From Prevotella sp. UBA4341 (GTDB lineage: Bacteria; Bacteroidota; Bacteroidia; Bacteroidales; Bacteroidaceae), in the NCBI GenBank assembly GCA_002393705.1, contig DGTH01000179.1, positions 1 through 15,528 of the forward strand: a stretch of DNA of 15,528 nucleotides, given 5' to 3'. The position numbers and the translations under genes are program-made. This document shows positions 13,460 through 15,528 of the stretch, one piece after another; the stretch's first letter is position 1; every line of letters begins with the position of its first letter. The notes beneath the pieces are model-generated. The model saw only the letters and a program-made list of their open reading frames with translations, had not been told where the DNA came from and searched no databases.

Positions 13460-15145
13460 ATGATGGAGAAAAGAAATATAGTTGTTGTGGAGCCTTTCTC
13501 TACGGGCTTCAACCTGATAGACGACGTGCTGGTGCGTGGCTATAAGCCTGTGGCTCTGCTTGCGATACCCCCGGGTACGGAGGAGGAGCGTGAGGCCTTC
13601 CGTCAGGACGATGAGCTCTTTCTTGCCCGCATGCCGAAGGACGTTCCTGTCATAGGCGAGAACCCCAACTACGAAGAGGTGCTTGAGCAGGTGCGCCGTT
13701 ACGACCCGCTGCTGGTCATTGCCGGCAGCGATTTTGGTGTGGAGTTGGCTACACGCTTGTCGCACGACTTAGGACTGCGTGGCAACCGCTGGGAGAACAT
13801 AGACAAGATGACGAAGAAGAGCGCCATGCACCAGGCACTTGCCGATGCCGGCCTGCGTCACATCCGTGGGCGCGTGGTCGGCAGCGTGGCCGATGCCCGT
13901 CAACTCTACGACGAGCTGGGCACTGCGCAGGTCGTTGTGAAGCCTTCGCGGGGGTCCGGCACGCAGAGCGTCTTCTTCTGCGAGGGGCTCGACGAGACCT
14001 TGCAGGCTGCGGGCCGTCTGCTGGATCTTGCCGAGAGTGATGAGCACGTGAGCGACGTGCTCATTCAGGAGCGCATCACGGGCAGGGAGTTTATTGTCAA
14101 CACCGTGTCCTGTGGCGGGCGTCACCGGCTGGTCTCCCTATGGCAGTATAACAAGATACCGATGAACGGTACTAACCTGTACGAGAGCACGGAGAGCATC
14201 AGCCGTCTCGACATAGGCCACTCGCGCCTCATCAACTACGCCTACAAGGTGCTTGACGCCATCGGCATAGAGTGGGGGGCCGTCCACGGTGAGTACATTG
14301 TCGATGAGCACGGACCGGTGCTTATCGAGGTGAACTGTCGCCCCATGGGAGCCAGCATGTCGCGCTACTATATTGAGAAGATATTCGGCCACCACGAGAC
14401 CGACGTGCACTTAGATGCCTACCTCAACCCCAAGAAGTTTGAGCAGGAGGCGCAGAAGCCCTACCGTCCCCTGCGCAAGGCCATGATAAAGAGTCTGATC
14501 ATTGCCGACGACGTCAACCTGCAGTCGGCCCCCGTGCTTCAGATAGCCAGCAGGCTTAAGAGTTTCCACAGCGCAAGGTTACACCGGGTGGCCGGCGATC
14601 CCTTCATTCAGCACACTCACGACCTGGATTCCTCGGGCGGCATCATCTACCTGATTAGCGATGACGAACAGCAGGTGGTGGACGACTGCCACTTCCTGCA
14701 CCGCTTGGAGATGGACTATCCGCAGCTGCTCTTCAACGAGCTGAAGGCCGCTGACGGCCACGTCGTGGCCCGTCAGCCCCTGGCGGAGCAGCTCAACCAG
14801 ATGGGCGCCGAGGGCAGCACGCTCGTGTTCAGCGACAGCGGCGAGCAGCAGGACGGAGCCACCGTCGTCGATGGGCATCAGCTCTCGTCAGCTTACGACA
14901 GCTACGAGCTGGGCCTGCTGGACCTCAGCCGCGAGGAGTCTTTTCTCGACGTTGAGAGCCTGCTGCAGCAGATATTTGTCTTTCTCGGCAAGTTGCGCGA
15001 GGGGGGGCGCCTCTACGTGCCCGAAAGCACCTACTGCCACCTGCCCTACGGCATTGACGGCATGGAGGTGCTGCTGCACGTGGCAGGCCTGAAGATAGAG
15101 GCCCCGAAGCCGAACACCAGCAGCATGATGATAGCCAGTAAATGA
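13460..15145 (+). CDS. ATP-grasp ligase-like protein with C-terminal extension
   Basis: A 561-aa cytoplasmic protein. Residues about 1-110 form the N-terminal nucleotide-fold lobe (NIVVVEPFSTGFNLIDDVLVRG). 111-330 carry the ATP-grasp core: GLRGNRWENIDKMTKKSAMH, K161 in VVKPSRGSGT, LIQERITGREFIVN and the metal-binding E290/N292 in LIEVNCRPMGA. This layout is that of carboxylate-amine ligases related to L-amino acid ligases and carnosine synthase, which activate a carboxylate as acyl-phosphate; the substrates here are unknown. Residues about 330-561 go beyond the core; the last part (LREGGRLYV...YGIDGMEVLLHVAGLKIEAP) looks like the end of a methyltransferase-type fold, but no SAM-binding glycine loop is seen. 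The start is ATG 13460 or the adjacent ATG 13463, because the promoter at 13429 excludes the upstream codon. The next gene is prmC, 50 bp on. Confidence 0.8.
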   Translation: MMEKRNIVVVEPFSTGFNLIDDVLVRGYKPVALLAIPPGTEEEREAFRQDDELFLARMPKDVPVIGENPNYEEVLEQVRRYDPLLVIAGSDFGVELATRLSHDLGLRGNRWENIDKMTKKSAMHQALADAGLRHIRGRVVGSVADARQLYDELGTAQVVVKPSRGSGTQSVFFCEGLDETLQAAGRLLDLAESDEHVSDVLIQERITGREFIVNTVSCGGRHRLVSLWQYNKIPMNGTNLYESTESISRLDIGHSRLINYAYKVLDAIGIEWGAVHGEYIVDEHGPVLIEVNCRPMGASMSRYYIEKIFGHHETDVHLDAYLNPKKFEQEAQKPYRPLRKAMIKSLIIADDVNLQSAPVLQIASRLKSFHSARLHRVAGDPFIQHTHDLDSSGGIIYLISDDEQQVVDDCHFLHRLEMDYPQLLFNELKAADGHVVARQPLAEQLNQMGAEGSTLVFSDSGEQQDGATVVDGHQLSSAYDSYELGLLDLSREESFLDVESLLQQIFVFLGKLREGGRLYVPESTYCHLPYGIDGMEVLLHVAGLKIEAPKPNTSSMMIASK

Positions 15146-15151
15146 GTAACC

Positions 15152-15165
15152 TATAATGCATAATG
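15152..15165 (+). repeat. Two-unit heptamer (TATAATG CATAATG)
   Basis: Two 7-bp units and a partial third (CAATAG) in the 50-bp gap before prmC. This is a minimal example of the heptamer habit seen elsewhere; too short to interpret alone. Confidence 0.4.
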
Positions 15166-15195
15166 CAATAGTTTTTTATTTCCGGGCGTAAACGT

Positions 15196-15528
15196 ATGAC
15201 GAGCAAGACGACGATGACATATCAGGACTTCTGGCACCGGCTGGTGCCCCTCTACGGCGACGGTGAAGCGAAGGCCATTGCCCGCATGGTCTATGAGGAA
15301 CGATTCGGATTGACGCTCAGCGACTTGCTGATGGGGCGCGATGCAGAGGTGGCACTCAGCGAGCTGGAACCTCTCGTGGCTCGATTAGAGCGGGGAGAGC
15401 CGGTGCAGTACGTTCTGGGTGTGGCCCGCTTCTGCGGCTACAGCTTTCAGGTAGCTCCTGGCGTACTCATTCCCAGACCCGAGACGGAGTGGCTCTGCCG
15501 ATACATCACCCACCACCCATCACCCATC
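15196..15528 (+). CDS. prmC: Peptide chain release factor glutamine methyltransferase, N-terminal part
   Basis: 111 codons, cut by the window edge. PrmC (HemK) methylates the Gln of the GGQ motif in release factors RF1 and RF2. The visible part is the helical N-terminal domain (TYQDFWHRLVPLYGDGEAKAIARMV), then RGEPVQYVLG and the family signature VLIPRPETEWL (about residues 91-101). The catalytic SAM-binding domain, with its NPPY motif, should follow but lies outside the window. Immediately after PRPETEWLCRYI the reading enters a heptamer repeat (THHPSPI) and the window ends there. The start is ATG 15196; a second ATG at codon 7 is possible. Essentially all bacteria have prmC, so an intact continuation is expected. 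Confidence 0.88.
   Translation, partial: MTSKTTMTYQDFWHRLVPLYGDGEAKAIARMVYEERFGLTLSDLLMGRDAEVALSELEPLVARLERGEPVQYVLGVARFCGYSFQVAPGVLIPRPETEWLCRYITHHPSPI
15505..15528 (-). repeat. Heptamer array at the PrmC domain junction, continues past the window
   Basis: ATCACCC, ACCACCC, ATCACCC, ATC on the plus strand; on the minus strand this is the GGGTGAT/GGGTGGT heptamer also found in the PL9 and lipoprotein arrays. At least three units are present and the array runs off the edge. Confidence 0.8.

Noticed and set aside
1..15528. tRNA, rRNA, insertion sequence or integrase
   Set aside because: I saw no cloverleaf-like segment, no rRNA sequence and no transposase or recombinase reading frame in the window.

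Overview
The window looks like chromosome from a Bacteroidales bacterium, most likely Prevotella or a close relative. The evidence is the Bacteroidetes-type promoters (TTTG, 19 bp, TACCTTTG), the lack of Shine-Dalgarno sequences ahead of the genes, GC-rich coding DNA with AT-rich intergenic DNA, a family PL9 pectate lyase with a short Prevotella-style C-terminal tail, and gene products that read as Bacteroidetes versions. The genus is an inference.

Layout. (1) 1-2597, plus strand: a 5'-incomplete MBOAT acyltransferase, a small secreted lysozyme-fold protein and a secreted SGNH hydrolase. They are tightly packed and look like one cell-envelope O-acyl or peptidoglycan module. A 49-bp near-palindrome (2602-2650) separates this operon from the next, convergent one. 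(2) 7816-2646, minus strand: an alpha/beta hydrolase, the PL9 pectate lyase and a PQQ-like beta-propeller lipoprotein, driven by a canonical promoter at 7853-7883 that lies in a duplicated 86-bp element. (3) 8027-8453: an AT-rich region with no convincing gene. (4) 8454-11425, plus strand: a CbbX-type AAA+ ATPase whose first AAA module looks dead, then a promoter, a highly structured leader and an unknown acidic protein. (5) 11656-11417, minus strand: the decayed remains of a RhuM-family gene. (6) 13254-11683, minus strand: a YifB/ComM ATPase carrying an in-frame palindromic insertion. (7) 13460-15528, plus strand: an ATP-grasp ligase-like protein and the first 111 codons of prmC, cut by the window edge.

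The most striking property is a set of 7-bp tandem repeats. Arrays built on heptamers such as CGAGGTG, GTGTTRG, GGTGTTG and ACCCATC lie in frame inside five genes: MBOAT, SGNH hydrolase, lipoprotein, PL9 lyase and prmC. Other heptamer arrays fill intergenic spaces (4231-4344, 8211-8245, 15152-15165). Because 7 is not a multiple of 3, an array reads as the same 7-residue cycle in all three frames of a strand, for example LGVRCWV or PNTQHPT. In the SGNH hydrolase the array supplies the entire hydrophobic core of the signal peptide, and its unit variants are arranged so that TAG never falls in frame. Elsewhere the arrays sit at tolerant positions: just after a lipobox cysteine, in a linker before a C-terminal tail, between the two PrmC domains, and in the N-terminal part of MBOAT. 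Together with the palindromic insertion in comM and the dyad promoter elements, the window shows a genome in which short repeats repeatedly enter, and are kept in, coding and regulatory DNA.
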